Shown here: piece after piece, positions 28,029 through 36,962 of the stretch
Layout: each line of letters starts with the position of its first letter
Numbering within the stretch: position 1 is the first letter of the stretch
Assembly: GCA_034178815.1 (NCBI GenBank)
Contig: JAXFQS010000084.1
Coordinates: forward strand, 8,095-72,094
Reading direction: 5' to 3'
DNA: 64,000 nucleotides
Origin: JAXFQS01 sp034178815
Lineage (GTDB): Bacteria > Verrucomicrobiota > Kiritimatiellia > RFP12 > DVOR01
Position numbers and translations under genes: made by a program
Notes under the pieces: generated by a model
What the model saw: only the letters and a program-made list of their open reading frames with translations
Database searches by the model: none
Told to the model about the DNA's origin: nothing

Positions 28029-28949
28029 CTACGCCAGAGCGCACATACGCTTGAGGGCCGAGAGGCGAACCTCCACCTCCCCGAGATTCAAAGCCTCCAG
28101 ACGATCTAGCCCGAACGCCTCGACCCCAAAGGAAGAAACCACCGCCCCCGTCAGCAACGCCTCAACCAACTCCCCGAGATTGCTACCATCCGAACCCATT
28201 GCCGCCAACCTCCCCATAAACGCGCCGGCATACGAATCGCCCGCACCGGTAGGATCCGCGACCGCCTCGACAGGGTAGGCGGGAATGATACGGATATCAC
28301 CCTCCCGCGAGAAAAGAAGCGACCCATGCTCCCCCTTCTTGATCGCCACATAGCGCGGCCCCATATCGAGAATCGCCCGTGCACAGTCACGCAACTGCCA
28401 GCGACCGGAGAGCATCCGCGCCTCCTCGTCGTTGACCGAAATCATCGTCACCCGCTCAAGGACTCGCAACAAAGAGGTGCGCGCCGTCTCAATCCAAAGG
28501 TTCATCGTATCGAGCGAGACGAAGCGCAGGGATCGCATCTGCTCAAGCACATGAAGTTGGAGTTCTGGTTGGATATTTCCCAGCAAAAGGTAAGGCGCAT
28601 CGCGGTAGGATTCGGGCAAATCGGGCGAAAAGCCTGCCGAGTTCCCAAGTTCCGTGGAGAGCGTACGCCTGTCAATCATATTTGCGCTGTAAACCCCCGA
28701 CCAGCGGAATGTCTTTCCCTCCCGAATCTGGATACCTTGCACATCAAGACCATGCACGGAAAGGCGGCGGAGCAACACTTGGGAGAAGTCGGTTCCTGCG
28801 ATGGCAACGGCTCCGGTGGAGGCAAAGAGCGAGGCCGCAACGCCGGCATAGGAAACCGAGCCTCCAAGCAAATTCTGCCTCTTGTCGGTGGGCGTGGCGA
28901 TGTCATCAATACCCAAACTTCCGACGATCACAAGTTGGGGCGAAGCCAT
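28029..28949 (-). CDS. PfkB-family carbohydrate kinase
   Basis: Ribokinase-fold sugar or nucleoside kinase, 306 aa. The N-terminal substrate lid has LLGGSVSYAGVAASLFA. The C-terminal anion-hole and catalytic-base motif is DPTGAGDSYAGAFMGRLA. The start is ATG 28949 (TGATG overlap with the aroQ stop), or a GTG three bases earlier. Such kinases phosphorylate ribose, fructose, adenosine or related sugars; substrate not deducible. It is flanked by aroQ and recO in one tight operon. Confidence 0.87.
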   Translation of the reverse strand: MASPQLVIVGSLGIDDIATPTDKRQNLLGGSVSYAGVAASLFASTGAVAIAGTDFSQVLLRRLSVHGLDVQGIQIREGKTFRWSGVYSANMIDRRTLSTELGNSAGFSPDLPESYRDAPYLLLGNIQPELQLHVLEQMRSLRFVSLDTMNLWIETARTSLLRVLERVTMISVNDEEARMLSGRWQLRDCARAILDMGPRYVAIKKGEHGSLLFSREGDIRIIPAYPVEAVADPTGAGDSYAGAFMGRLAAMGSDGSNLGELVEALLTGAVVSSFGVEAFGLDRLEALNLGEVEVRLSALKRMCALA

Positions 28950-29401
28950 CACTTTGCCTCCCCTCCGCGGGCGTAGAGGTCGGCCAGAGCCGAGAGGGCG
29001 AGGCAGTAGCCGAAGCCTCCAAATCCAGTCAACTGTCCGATGCAGACGGCGGCGGTATAGGAGGTCTGTCTAAAGTTTTCGCGGCGGTGAATATTGGAGA
29101 GATGGACTTCGACGCAAGGGAGTCCGGCGGCGGCGATGGCGTCTCTCAAGGCGATTGAGGTGTGGGTATAGGCGGCGGGGTTGATGACCAATCCATCGTA
29201 CTTACCCCTTGACGCGCCGATGAGTTTGACCAATTCACCTTCGACATCGTGCTGAATCCAGGAGACCTCCAGTCCGATGTTTCTACCGTGGGCGACGGCA
29301 CGGGCCATAATGTCGGGCAAAGTTTCGCGCCCGTAGTGTTCGGGCTCGCGCGTGCCGAGAAGGGCGAGGTTGGGGCCGTTGAGGATGAGTACCTTCTTCA
29401 T
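28949..29401 (-). CDS. aroQ: Type II 3-dehydroquinate dehydratase
   Basis: Dehydrates 3-dehydroquinate in the shikimate pathway. 150 aa with MKKVLILNGPNLALLGTREPEHYG (catalytic Tyr), the INPAAYTHTSIALRDA loop and EVHLSNIHRRENFR (catalytic His region), then GFGGFGYCLAL. ATG 29401 overlaps the PSP1 stop as ATGA. The open-frame extension upstream is rejected because it runs through the PSP1 gene. Confidence 0.96.
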   Translation of the reverse strand: MKKVLILNGPNLALLGTREPEHYGRETLPDIMARAVAHGRNIGLEVSWIQHDVEGELVKLIGASRGKYDGLVINPAAYTHTSIALRDAIAAAGLPCVEVHLSNIHRRENFRQTSYTAAVCIGQLTGFGGFGYCLALSALADLYARGGEAK

Positions 29402-30180
29402 CTTGGGTTCTCTCTGGGGTTGGTTGAAATCTCTTTGGCGGGAACGATTTCGCGGCGGTTGTTCTCGAGTTCGAGGGTGACTCGCGCGGATGGAACATTG
29501 CGGGAGATAAGTTTGGCGCGGGCATCTTTCCACGCGACTGTGGCGCCGTCCGGCGGGAGGCTTTCGCGGGATTGGCGGTAAACTTCCGCCTCGAAGGCAT
29601 AGCAGCATTTGAATTCGCCGCAGAGTCCTGCGGCCGCCTCAGGAACGGGGGCGACACCCTGGAGTCGGAGCATGGCAGGGGTCGGCTGAAGGGCGAGTCC
29701 GGCGCGGGCGCAGCAAATCTCTTGTCCGCAGCAGCCTAGTCCGCCAAGCATCATTGCTTCGCCGCGCGAGCCAATCTGGCGTATGTCGACGCGTAGGCGG
29801 TTCTGGCGCGCGAAGAGTCTCGCTTCGTTCTGCAAATCGACCGTTCCGGAACCGCCGCAGTAGATGCAGAGGCTCCTCTGGTCGAGGGAGATTCGCGCGC
29901 CGATGAGTTTGACGCGGTGCGCGGATTTCCGGAGGATTGTCTGGAAGGCGTCGAAGTATTTCTCGGCCACTTTTCGCCCCGATTCGTAAGCAGCCAAATC
30001 CCCGGCCGAGGCCAACCTCTGGATGGAGAAGGTGGGTTGCTTTCCCTCCGCGAGGCAGCGGCAGAGTCGCCCGACGGTCTCGCCGTATTCGAGGCGCACG
30101 ACGCAGGCGGCGCCCGGTGCGAGTTCCAAACCGCCGGGCGCGGCAGCAACCACGCAGGCTCGCCCCTCCGTCTTGACCAT
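29398..30180 (-). CDS. PSP1-domain protein (RicT-like)
   Basis: Cytosolic protein of 260 aa. The PSP1 C-terminal signature is visible: KVAEKYFDAFQ, RVKLIGARISLDQRSLCIYCG, RVDIRQIGSRGEAMMLGGLGCCGQEICC. It keeps the Cys-rich GGxGxCGxxxCC motif that in B. subtilis RicT takes part in an Fe-S-containing Ric complex affecting RNA processing. The start 30180 (MVKTEGRACVV) was chosen over a 248-residue longer open frame that overlaps the PPTase gene in another phase. Here it lies downstream of the PKS-like genes and overlaps aroQ by 4 bases. Confidence 0.85.
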   Translation of the reverse strand: MVKTEGRACVVAAAPGGLELAPGAACVVRLEYGETVGRLCRCLAEGKQPTFSIQRLASAGDLAAYESGRKVAEKYFDAFQTILRKSAHRVKLIGARISLDQRSLCIYCGGSGTVDLQNEARLFARQNRLRVDIRQIGSRGEAMMLGGLGCCGQEICCARAGLALQPTPAMLRLQGVAPVPEAAAGLCGEFKCCYAFEAEVYRQSRESLPPDGATVAWKDARAKLISRNVPSARVTLELENNRREIVPAKEISTNPRENPR

Positions 30181-30188
30181 CCACTGGC

Positions 30189-33100
30189 TCAAGGCGTTCC
30201 TCCAATCTGCTCGGCCGGCAAGATGCAGGCGGCGACCGCGTGGTTGGCGTAGGTGCTGACCCGGACGGCAATGCGCTGTCCCTTGAGGCGCGGGAAGGGG
30301 TCGAGCCAGCCGCCGAGCAGTTCCATCTCCACCATACCCTTGACGCAGTCTGCCGAGCGCACCCGGAGGTCGATCGGCGAATAGCGGATGCCTGTTCCGA
30401 GCGCCTTCGAGACGGCCTCCTTCGCGCACCAGAAGCGCAACAACATAGCCGGCGCGTCGCCGCAGGATGCCGCGAGATTCTGCTCCTCCTGCGAGAAGAC
30501 GCCGCGGGCGAATTCCTCGCTCAAATCGCGCCCCAGCCGTTCGAGATCGATGCCCAGCCGCGCATTCTCCGCCACAGCCGCCACGACCAGCGACGCCGTG
30601 TGCGCGATACTCAGATCGAGTTGGCCCCCCTGCTCCTGCATCCAGGGCCCGATGGCATGCGGCTTGCCCGAATCGTCCGGCCAGACCGCAATGTCCGCCG
30701 CGCCCCAACGCTCCCGGCGCGTCTCCTGCAAATGGCGCCGGACAGCCTCCTTCGCCGCCACGCGTCCCAGCATCCACTCCAGTCGGCGGGCGACCGAACT
30801 TGAGTTGTCGTACCACTCGTCGCGCTCCTGAGGCGTGAGCACAATCATCGCCAGCGTCTTGAGCCAAAGTTCCTGGTTCCCCGTGAAGAATCGCGGCTCG
30901 AAGGACTGCACCACCGCGCCCCATACCGGCACCGGCGCGGGCGGCATCAACTCGTTCGGCAACGGATCGGTGAAATAGTTCTCCGTGGGGCTCAGCGTAA
31001 AGTCATAGAGTTTGCGCGCCACATGCGTGCTGAGTTCCTCCCAGCCGTGGATTTCGACCAGCAGATTCCCCTGCCCGTCGCTCACCGATATGTCCACCGT
31101 TAGCGAACGAGGCGTCACCCCCGTCAGCCGCAGATAGGCCTTCAACCGCCCGCCGGGCGGAGGCTCCGGCGCGAAAAAGCAAATCGACCGCGCGCGGAAC
31201 GGAAACGAAATCGCGCCCTCAAACTTCTCGTGCGAGCGCCACAGCGGAAAGCCCGAGACCACCCCATCGAAAAGGATTGGCGCCACCGCGAAAGCCGGCA
31301 ACTCCACCGAGGTGATTGCCTGCGCCGGAGAAGGCGCCTCCAACTCGAAGTCAATCCCGTTTTCGCTCCACGAATCGACATGGCGGATGGTGCGCAATTG
31401 GGGCCCCTGGAAGAGTCGGCGAGGATAGATGTCTCGCCCCGACCAGTTGACCGCACGCGGATTGACCAGAGGATTTGGACAGGCACGGCGCGTCGGAGGA
31501 TAGGCCGCCGAAAAAACCACCGTAGCCTCAAGAGCCGGCCAGGTGAAACCGGAGTTAGGCTGCTCCTTACGCAGTTGCACCTTCACCGCATACTGCCCGT
31601 CAATCCCCCACGACACGCGCTCCGCCCAGAGCCGCACATCCAGCAAGTCCCGCTCGAATCCCAGCCAGCGTTGCGCCTTCATCCCAAGGATTCGCACCAC
31701 CCGCAAGCCATCCGGCAGAAGCCTCTGCGCCGCCTCGCACATCAGTTCGATTCCCGTCGGAACCGACAGCAGCGTCATGCCCCGCAACTGCGTATTGATG
31801 CGGGATAGTCGCGAAGAGCCCAGTGCGTAGTCGCGCAAGAACGGATAGTCCACCAATTTGATGGTTGCGTGCAGTTCCACCGAGATGCCCGGTTCCAGCG
31901 AGAGCACCCGAGCCTGCTGCAGAAGCGGCTGGCGTACGCCACAAGTGCGGTCCCCCTGCTCGGCATGCCCCGGCGCAATCGACGCGGGTGACTCAGCCTC
32001 GGGCAAAGCCGTTCGCACCGGGTTGAGATTCACCCCCCCTTTGAGCGGATTCAAGAGCACATCGGGATCTACCCTTGGCAGAACAGAGTCCAGACGAATC
32101 GGCGGAGAAACCTCGCGGGGAACCGGCGTGTCGAAATCCAACATAACCGCCCCCGTGAACTCGTCAGCCCCAGAAAGATCCAGCGGCAGCGGCAACGCAC
32201 CCAACTGCGCGATGGCGTGGCACAACTGCAAACGGTCCGGCCGATGGAACCGGTTGAGCGAAACACTCAAGTGCGGCCGCTCAGCACCCAATACTGCCGA
32301 AACCTGGCGCGCCAAAAGCCCGCGCACACCGGCATCGACAAAGACTCGGACGCCATCTTCATAGAGCCGTTCAACCGTGCCGGCAAAGTCAACCGGATTG
32401 AAGAACTGGTCGGCCACCCACGCGGGATTCACCCGCTGACCTGCCTCAATCTTCCGATTCTCCGTGGTCGAGTAGATCGGGATTCTAGGGATATCCCGCA
32501 ACCACGCGGAGCAGAACTGGTTCAAGAGCGGCAAAGCCTTCGCCGCCCAAGGCGTATTGAAAGGAAGCGCCAGGTGACGAGCCGTCACGACTCCCCCCTG
32601 CGTCTGCATATCACTGGAGACCTGCGTAGCAATGTCGGGCGCGACGCAGATAAGGTGATAGTCCGGCGCGATGGCTTGTGAAACCACGCAACGCCCGGGA
32701 TAGTCCGCGGCAATTTCTTCGACTTTCTGCCGCGCCAGACGCTCCACTGAAAGAACCGCCACGGAAGGCATGTCCTTGCGCGTAGCCAATCGAGACATCA
32801 AGCGGGCGGATTCTCGGATAGCCCGGACGCGCTTGATGCGCAACTGCTGGTCGATGGTTGCTCCGGCGACGGCGGCGGCAGAGTAGGCCCCGCACCCAAT
32901 TCCGGCAACCGCATCCGGCACAAGCCCCAAACGCGCCATCATATCGGTATAGGCGAGATTAGCGGCGTGGACATCGGCAATAGTCACCGCAGCAGTCAAA
33001 GCAGGCGGAGCGTTGTCAGGAGAGGAGGGGCGGACAGGGTAGAGCAAATCCGTCGCAGTGCCTTCGCCAAAAAGAGCGGAAAGGGCCTCCTCCGCCTCCT

Positions 33101-33512
33101 CAAGGCGTTGCCGGATAATGGGAGAGCAGAAGGCCGCCTCACGGAGCATTTCGGGGTGCCAGGCGGTTGCTCCGGCATAAAGGAATGCGACCTTCCCTAT
33201 GGGCGGTTCGCGGAAGTAATAGGTTCCGGCCTTGTCGCGAATGCGGGCAATGCCCGAGCGGATTTTACGGGCGGCGGTGCGCAGGCGATCGTGCAGAGAG
33301 AGCGTATCGCCTGAAGCGACGACCAGCCCCAATCGATGCGGAGCCTGTTTGGCGGCGAGGGCTGAGGTATAGGCGATATCGCGCAAAGAGACGCCCGGCG
33401 CATGCTCAAGGTAGGTGGCAATCCGGTCGGCCTCCTCGGCGAGTGCGTCGTGGGAGTGCGCCCCAATCAGCAGGACGCTCTGTGAAACGGAGGTGTCGCT
33501 GAGGTTGATCAT
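30189..33512 (-). CDS. PKS-like protein: degenerate acyltransferase, degenerate dehydratase, intact PPTase
   Basis: 1107 aa. Residues ~105-470 align by eye with a malonyl-CoA:ACP acyltransferase (VAFLYAGATAW for the GQGSQ strand). The nucleophile elbow GHSxG reads GIGCG, so the Ser is Gly206. Residues ~560-890 resemble a PKS dehydratase double hot dog. The HPFLxDH site reads YPFLRDYALG with Tyr for His, while the second-half Asp (APILFDGV) remains. Residues ~905-1107 are an Sfp-type phosphopantetheinyl transferase that looks intact: LSIAHT, LGIDLE, FWCAKEAVSKALGTG. Start 33512 overlaps the ketosynthase-like stop as ATGA. No ACP (LGxDSL) or ketoreductase is visible. The PPTase probably activates carrier proteins; the rest may be a scaffold. 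Confidence 0.8.
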   Translation of the reverse strand: MINLSDTSVSQSVLLIGAHSHDALAEEADRIATYLEHAPGVSLRDIAYTSALAAKQAPHRLGLVVASGDTLSLHDRLRTAARKIRSGIARIRDKAGTYYFREPPIGKVAFLYAGATAWHPEMLREAAFCSPIIRQRLEEAEEALSALFGEGTATDLLYPVRPSSPDNAPPALTAAVTIADVHAANLAYTDMMARLGLVPDAVAGIGCGAYSAAAVAGATIDQQLRIKRVRAIRESARLMSRLATRKDMPSVAVLSVERLARQKVEEIAADYPGRCVVSQAIAPDYHLICVAPDIATQVSSDMQTQGGVVTARHLALPFNTPWAAKALPLLNQFCSAWLRDIPRIPIYSTTENRKIEAGQRVNPAWVADQFFNPVDFAGTVERLYEDGVRVFVDAGVRGLLARQVSAVLGAERPHLSVSLNRFHRPDRLQLCHAIAQLGALPLPLDLSGADEFTGAVMLDFDTPVPREVSPPIRLDSVLPRVDPDVLLNPLKGGVNLNPVRTALPEAESPASIAPGHAEQGDRTCGVRQPLLQQARVLSLEPGISVELHATIKLVDYPFLRDYALGSSRLSRINTQLRGMTLLSVPTGIELMCEAAQRLLPDGLRVVRILGMKAQRWLGFERDLLDVRLWAERVSWGIDGQYAVKVQLRKEQPNSGFTWPALEATVVFSAAYPPTRRACPNPLVNPRAVNWSGRDIYPRRLFQGPQLRTIRHVDSWSENGIDFELEAPSPAQAITSVELPAFAVAPILFDGVVSGFPLWRSHEKFEGAISFPFRARSICFFAPEPPPGGRLKAYLRLTGVTPRSLTVDISVSDGQGNLLVEIHGWEELSTHVARKLYDFTLSPTENYFTDPLPNELMPPAPVPVWGAVVQSFEPRFFTGNQELWLKTLAMIVLTPQERDEWYDNSSSVARRLEWMLGRVAAKEAVRRHLQETRRERWGAADIAVWPDDSGKPHAIGPWMQEQGGQLDLSIAHTASLVVAAVAENARLGIDLERLGRDLSEEFARGVFSQEEQNLAASCGDAPAMLLRFWCAKEAVSKALGTGIRYSPIDLRVRSADCVKGMVEMELLGGWLDPFPRLKGQRIAVRVSTYANHAVAACILPAEQIGGTP

Positions 33513-34879
33513 GGCTGACTGACTGCGGCCGATTCGAGGAGTGCGAAGGCTGTGTTCCCGGTAAAGTCGATGGAGGCAACGGCTGCGCGGCGCGGGCGGG
33601 TTCGGGAGCTTACGGCAATCCACGGGCGCGGGGCGGCGAGGGTGCAGAGATTGGGGGAGAGTCGTTGAATCTCCTTGTCGTCTGCGCAGGAAGGAGGAAT
33701 GGCAGCGGCGCGGATGGAAAGGGCTGCCTTGAGTACGGCGGCGAGGGAGGAAGCGGTCAGTACATGTCCGATGGCGGTCTTGACGGAACCGACAACCATG
33801 GGTGCATTGGCTGCGTCGCGATAGCCGGCGATGGTCTGTAGGAATCGAAGTTCGGCTTGGTCTTGAAGGGGCAAGCCGGAAGCGTTGGCTTCGTAGAGGT
33901 CGATGGCGTCCATGTCGTCGAGCACTTCACGGCAGGCGCGGCGGAGGGATCGGAAGAGGGCATCGGCAAGGGGCGCGACCTGGAGGCTGGAGCAATCGGA
34001 GTGGGATTGCCGGGCGATGGCTGAGCCAGTCCCGCGCAGGATGGCGTAGATGGATTCAGCCCCCCCCTGGACATCGCGCCTGCGTTTGAGGATGAGGATG
34101 GTGCCTCCTTCGGCAAGGGTGACGCCGTCGCTCTGGTGGTCGAATGCCAACAGGCGGGGGCGGGTGGAGTGGGGAAGAAGGGTGGCGAGGCCTTGGCGCG
34201 TGGCGGGTGAAATGGGGGGCTGAAGGGCGGCGACAATGGCCATATCACAACGCCTGGCGCGGAGTGCGTCGGAGGCCTGTTCCAGTGCGGTGATGCCGGA
34301 AGTCCAGCCCGTGTCGCAGAGGTTTGCTGGGCCGATGATGCCGAGGGTCTGGGCAATGCGCACGGGCAGGACATGGCGCCAGGCTGGTTCGATCGTGCGC
34401 TGTCCGAAGGGCGGCAGGGCTCGTCTCCAGGCATCGCGAAGGCGGTCGAAGTCGGCAGCGGTCAACTGGGGATTGGCGGCGCGGACGAGGCCTATGGTCT
34501 GGTCGAGAAGAAGGGTTTGCTGAAGCCAGTTGACGGAGGCGGGCGTGTGGACGGGGTTGTGGCAGAGGAAGAGGGCGGTGCGGTCTGTCTGGAGGGTGGA
34601 GGCGGGGTGGAGTCCGGCATCGGCGAGGGCTTCTCCAATAAGTTGGAGCAGGAAGCAGGCGGCGTGATCTTCGCCGGGAACCGGGGGCTCTCGCACGAAG
34701 GGGGCGTCGGCGGCGCAGGTATAGAGGGGCCCTAGGGTTTGGGCAGTGTCGGCGGGAATGGTGGCTCCCTGGACAATACGCCTCCAGAAGGTGGCGAGGT
34801 CGGGAGTTTCGGCGAAGCGGCAGGCCGCGCCTACTAGGGCGATGTCGTCTGACGAGAAGGCGCGGCGGGGCGGGTTCAT
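33509..34879 (-). CDS. Ketosynthase-like protein lacking the catalytic Cys and His
   Basis: 456 aa with the thiolase-fold ketosynthase layout: IALVGAACRFAETPDLATFW at the N-terminus and VGSVKTAIGHVLTASSLAAV near the C-terminus. The active-site DTACSSS reads DTGWTSG (Trp192 for Cys). EAHGTGT reads EANASGL (Asn332 for the first His). The last Lys-GH motif is kept (His372). Such substitutions resemble chain-length-factor or decorative KS domains rather than a condensing enzyme. ATG 34879 lies 14 bases after the panB stop. The N-terminal extension in the longer open frame lies inside panB and is rejected. Partner: the AT/DH/PPTase protein, overlapping by 4 bases. Confidence 0.82.
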   Translation of the reverse strand: MNPPRRAFSSDDIALVGAACRFAETPDLATFWRRIVQGATIPADTAQTLGPLYTCAADAPFVREPPVPGEDHAACFLLQLIGEALADAGLHPASTLQTDRTALFLCHNPVHTPASVNWLQQTLLLDQTIGLVRAANPQLTAADFDRLRDAWRRALPPFGQRTIEPAWRHVLPVRIAQTLGIIGPANLCDTGWTSGITALEQASDALRARRCDMAIVAALQPPISPATRQGLATLLPHSTRPRLLAFDHQSDGVTLAEGGTILILKRRRDVQGGAESIYAILRGTGSAIARQSHSDCSSLQVAPLADALFRSLRRACREVLDDMDAIDLYEANASGLPLQDQAELRFLQTIAGYRDAANAPMVVGSVKTAIGHVLTASSLAAVLKAALSIRAAAIPPSCADDKEIQRLSPNLCTLAAPRPWIAVSSRTRPRRAAVASIDFTGNTAFALLESAAVSQP

Positions 34880-34892
34880 GGGCGGGGGCGGA

Positions 34893-35651
34893 TTAGGCGA
34901 GCGTCTGGCGGTAGGCGGCGAGGGCTTGTCGAATGGTCTCTGCCGCGTTGCCGTAGGAGTTGGCGAAGGAGGGTTTGTGTCCGAGGGTAAGGCCCACGAC
35001 ATCGTTGAAGACGAGTATGGTGGCATCGCAACGGTTGCCGGAACCGCAGCCGATGACGGGCACGGGGACGGCTTTGGCGATGGTTTCGGCGGGCTCTTCT
35101 GGTACGCATTCGAGGACGATGGCGAAGGCTCCGGCGGCGGCGAGAGCTTGGGCATCGCGGGTTAGATTGGCGACGGCTTCGTCGGTTTTTCCTTGGCGGG
35201 AGAGGCCGGTGACGAGGATGGATTGGGGGGTCAGTCCAATATGTCCGAGCACGGGGATTCCGTTCTGGACGAGGCGGCGAACGAGGGGGGCGCGGATGGC
35301 ACCGCCTTCGAGTTTGACGGCATCGGCGCCGGCTTGCTGGAGGTAGGTTCCGGCGTTGCGGAGGGCCTCGTCGTCGGAGATCTGGTAGGAGAGGAAGGGC
35401 ATATCGGCGACTACTAGGGCGTCTTTGACTCCGCGCACGACGGCGGCAGTATGATGGAGCATAATGTTCTGCGTGACGGCGAGGGTGTTGGGATAGCCGA
35501 GCACGGTGTTGCCGAGCGAGTCGCCCACGAGGATGAGTTCGAATCCGGCTTCATCGGCCAACTGGCCGGAGACGGCGTCGTAGGCGGTCACGCAGGTGAA
35601 TCGGCGAACGCCTTTGAGGGCGGAAATCTTGGCTGTGGTCCATCTCTTCAT
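34893..35651 (-). CDS. panB: 3-methyl-2-oxobutanoate hydroxymethyltransferase
   Basis: First committed step of pantothenate synthesis: adds a hydroxymethyl group from methylene-THF to 2-oxoisovalerate. 252 aa. Motifs are CVTAYDAVSGQLADEAG, ILVGDSLGNTVLGYPNT, VKLEGG, GHIGLTPQS and VIGCGSGNRCDATILVFNDVVGL. Length and order are normal. panC/panD are not adjacent. It is directly upstream of a PPTase-encoding gene pair that consumes CoA, a metabolic link worth noting. Confidence 0.95.
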   Translation of the reverse strand: MKRWTTAKISALKGVRRFTCVTAYDAVSGQLADEAGFELILVGDSLGNTVLGYPNTLAVTQNIMLHHTAAVVRGVKDALVVADMPFLSYQISDDEALRNAGTYLQQAGADAVKLEGGAIRAPLVRRLVQNGIPVLGHIGLTPQSILVTGLSRQGKTDEAVANLTRDAQALAAAGAFAIVLECVPEEPAETIAKAVPVPVIGCGSGNRCDATILVFNDVVGLTLGHKPSFANSYGNAAETIRQALAAYRQTLA

Positions 35652-35722
35652 GCCTCACAGTATAGCACACTCTCGGGCGGGTGGGAATAGATTTTGAGCC
35701 GCGGGTGGGGGCAATCGGACGG

Positions 35723-36746
35723 CTAGCGGCGGGGCGACGAGAAGGTTGACAGGAGTTCTGCGAGGTATCCTTCTCTCAGTCCTTGGGAGCAGACCTCCAG
35801 TTCGCGGGCCTGGAGGCGTTTGACCAGGCGCATGAGGATGGACATACCGGGGAGGATGGTGTGGATGCGGTGGGAAACTTGGCTCAGGATGAGGTCAATC
35901 GCGGCGCGGTCGCCCTTGGCTAGGCTGTTCCACAGTTTCCTCAGCCCGTCGGCGCATGAGGTCGGCCATAAACTCGCGGTAGTCGCGTTCGCCGTCGTAT
36001 TCGCGGTCGGGGTCGATGTCCGCGTTGCGGGCCAATCGGAAGAGGGTTGTCTCGCGCAGGGTGCAGTCCGGGAAGGCGTTGGCGGCGCAGAGGCGGAGGA
36101 TCTCTTCTGAGAGCGCGAAGCGGCTTTTCCCGGGCAGGACGAGGAGTCTGGGCACGGCGGGAAGGGCACAGGAGATGAAGCCTAGGCGGGTTTTCGACGC
36201 GACATCTCCGCGGCGTCTGGCGAGCACGGCGAGGTAGGTTTCGCGGTCGCGCAGGAAGGGGGGGGGTCGATGTTTGCCGAGCAAAACGACGGAGAGGGTG
36301 TCGGCCATTTGTTCGCGGAAAATCGTCCGGGCGGCGGCTTTGTCCTGCGCGCTCCATTGGTTCGCGGGGACGATTTCGGTTGCGGCCTCGCGTTGGAGGG
36401 TTTCACGGAGATGACCCCACACCTCGGCGCGAAACGCAGAGAGACGCTGGACTTCCGAGCGGGCGGCGGCAAGTTGCTCGGCGACGGACAGACCCGTTTT
36501 TTCATCTGGTTCGCCGCCCAACTGCAGGCGGTCGACCAAGGCTCCGATGCGGACTTTGAAGAACTCGTCGAGGTTGGTCTGGAAGATAGAGAGGAAGGCG
36601 AGCCGTTCGCAGAGCGGCACATCGTCCCGGGCGGCCTCGCCGAGCACGCGCTCGCTGAACTTGAGCCAACTCAATTCGCGGTTGATGAAGAGGTTCTGCC
36701 GCGCCTCGGCGGGGAGGCTGTCCAAAGAGGGGTTGCGCTGATTCAT
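35723..36746 (-). pseudogene. Collapsed ppk1-ppx relic
   Basis: From ATG 36746 the frame encodes about 285 residues of the N-terminal half of polyphosphate kinase 1: NRELSWLKFSERVLGEA, FQTNLDEFFKVRIGALVDRL, LARNADIDPDREYDGERDYREFMADLMRRR. It then stops at 35895, long before the two phospholipase-D-like catalytic domains. In another phase, just past the break (about 35940), the sequence encodes the C-terminus of a Ppx/GppA exopolyphosphatase: HRIHTILPGMSILMRLVKRL and LEVCSQGLREGYLAELL, ending at 35723. ppk and ppx are often adjacent. An internal deletion joining the front of ppk to the tail of ppx, with a frameshift, explains the arrangement. No catalytic His of Ppk1 remains. Confidence 0.8.
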
Positions 36747-36831
36747 CACGCCGACACAATCGCACAATCGTGTTAGGGTTGTGTCAGCATTCTGCAGGCG
36801 GCGCGATTGGTGCGCACCTCTAGCCCCCAAA

Positions 36832-36887
36832 GATACCCACCTCGGTTCCCCCTTCCAGCCAACCTCCGGGCCCCGAAGGTTGGCACC
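36832..36887. repeat. Intergenic decamer-word cluster
   Basis: GATACCCACC (36832-36841), CAGCCAACC (36856-36864) and GGTTGGCACC (36878-36887, reverse orientation of the word) lie between the ppk relic and the terminator of the next operon. Confidence 0.5.
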
Positions 36888-36911
36888 CGCCGGACGCGAC
36901 GGAAGGCGGTG

Positions 36912-36945
36912 AAAAAGAGGGCCGCCGGCATTGCCGACGGCCCTC
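36912..36945 (-). terminator. Terminator of the glycan-attack operon
   Basis: The inverted repeat GAGGGCCG/CGGCCCTC is extended internally by CCGGCA/TGCCGA. On the minus strand it is followed by TTTTTC. It lies about 20 bases past the stop of the 1510-residue protein. Confidence 0.8.
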
Positions 36946-36962
36946 GACTGCCAAGCGGACGC

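Noticed and set aside
30181..30924. 248-residue N-terminal extension of the PSP1 frame
   Set aside because: Lies in another phase over the PPTase domain; PSP1 similarity starts at the Met at 30180.
34880..35155. 92-residue extension of the ketosynthase-like frame
   Set aside because: Pro/Ser-rich out-of-phase reading of panB.
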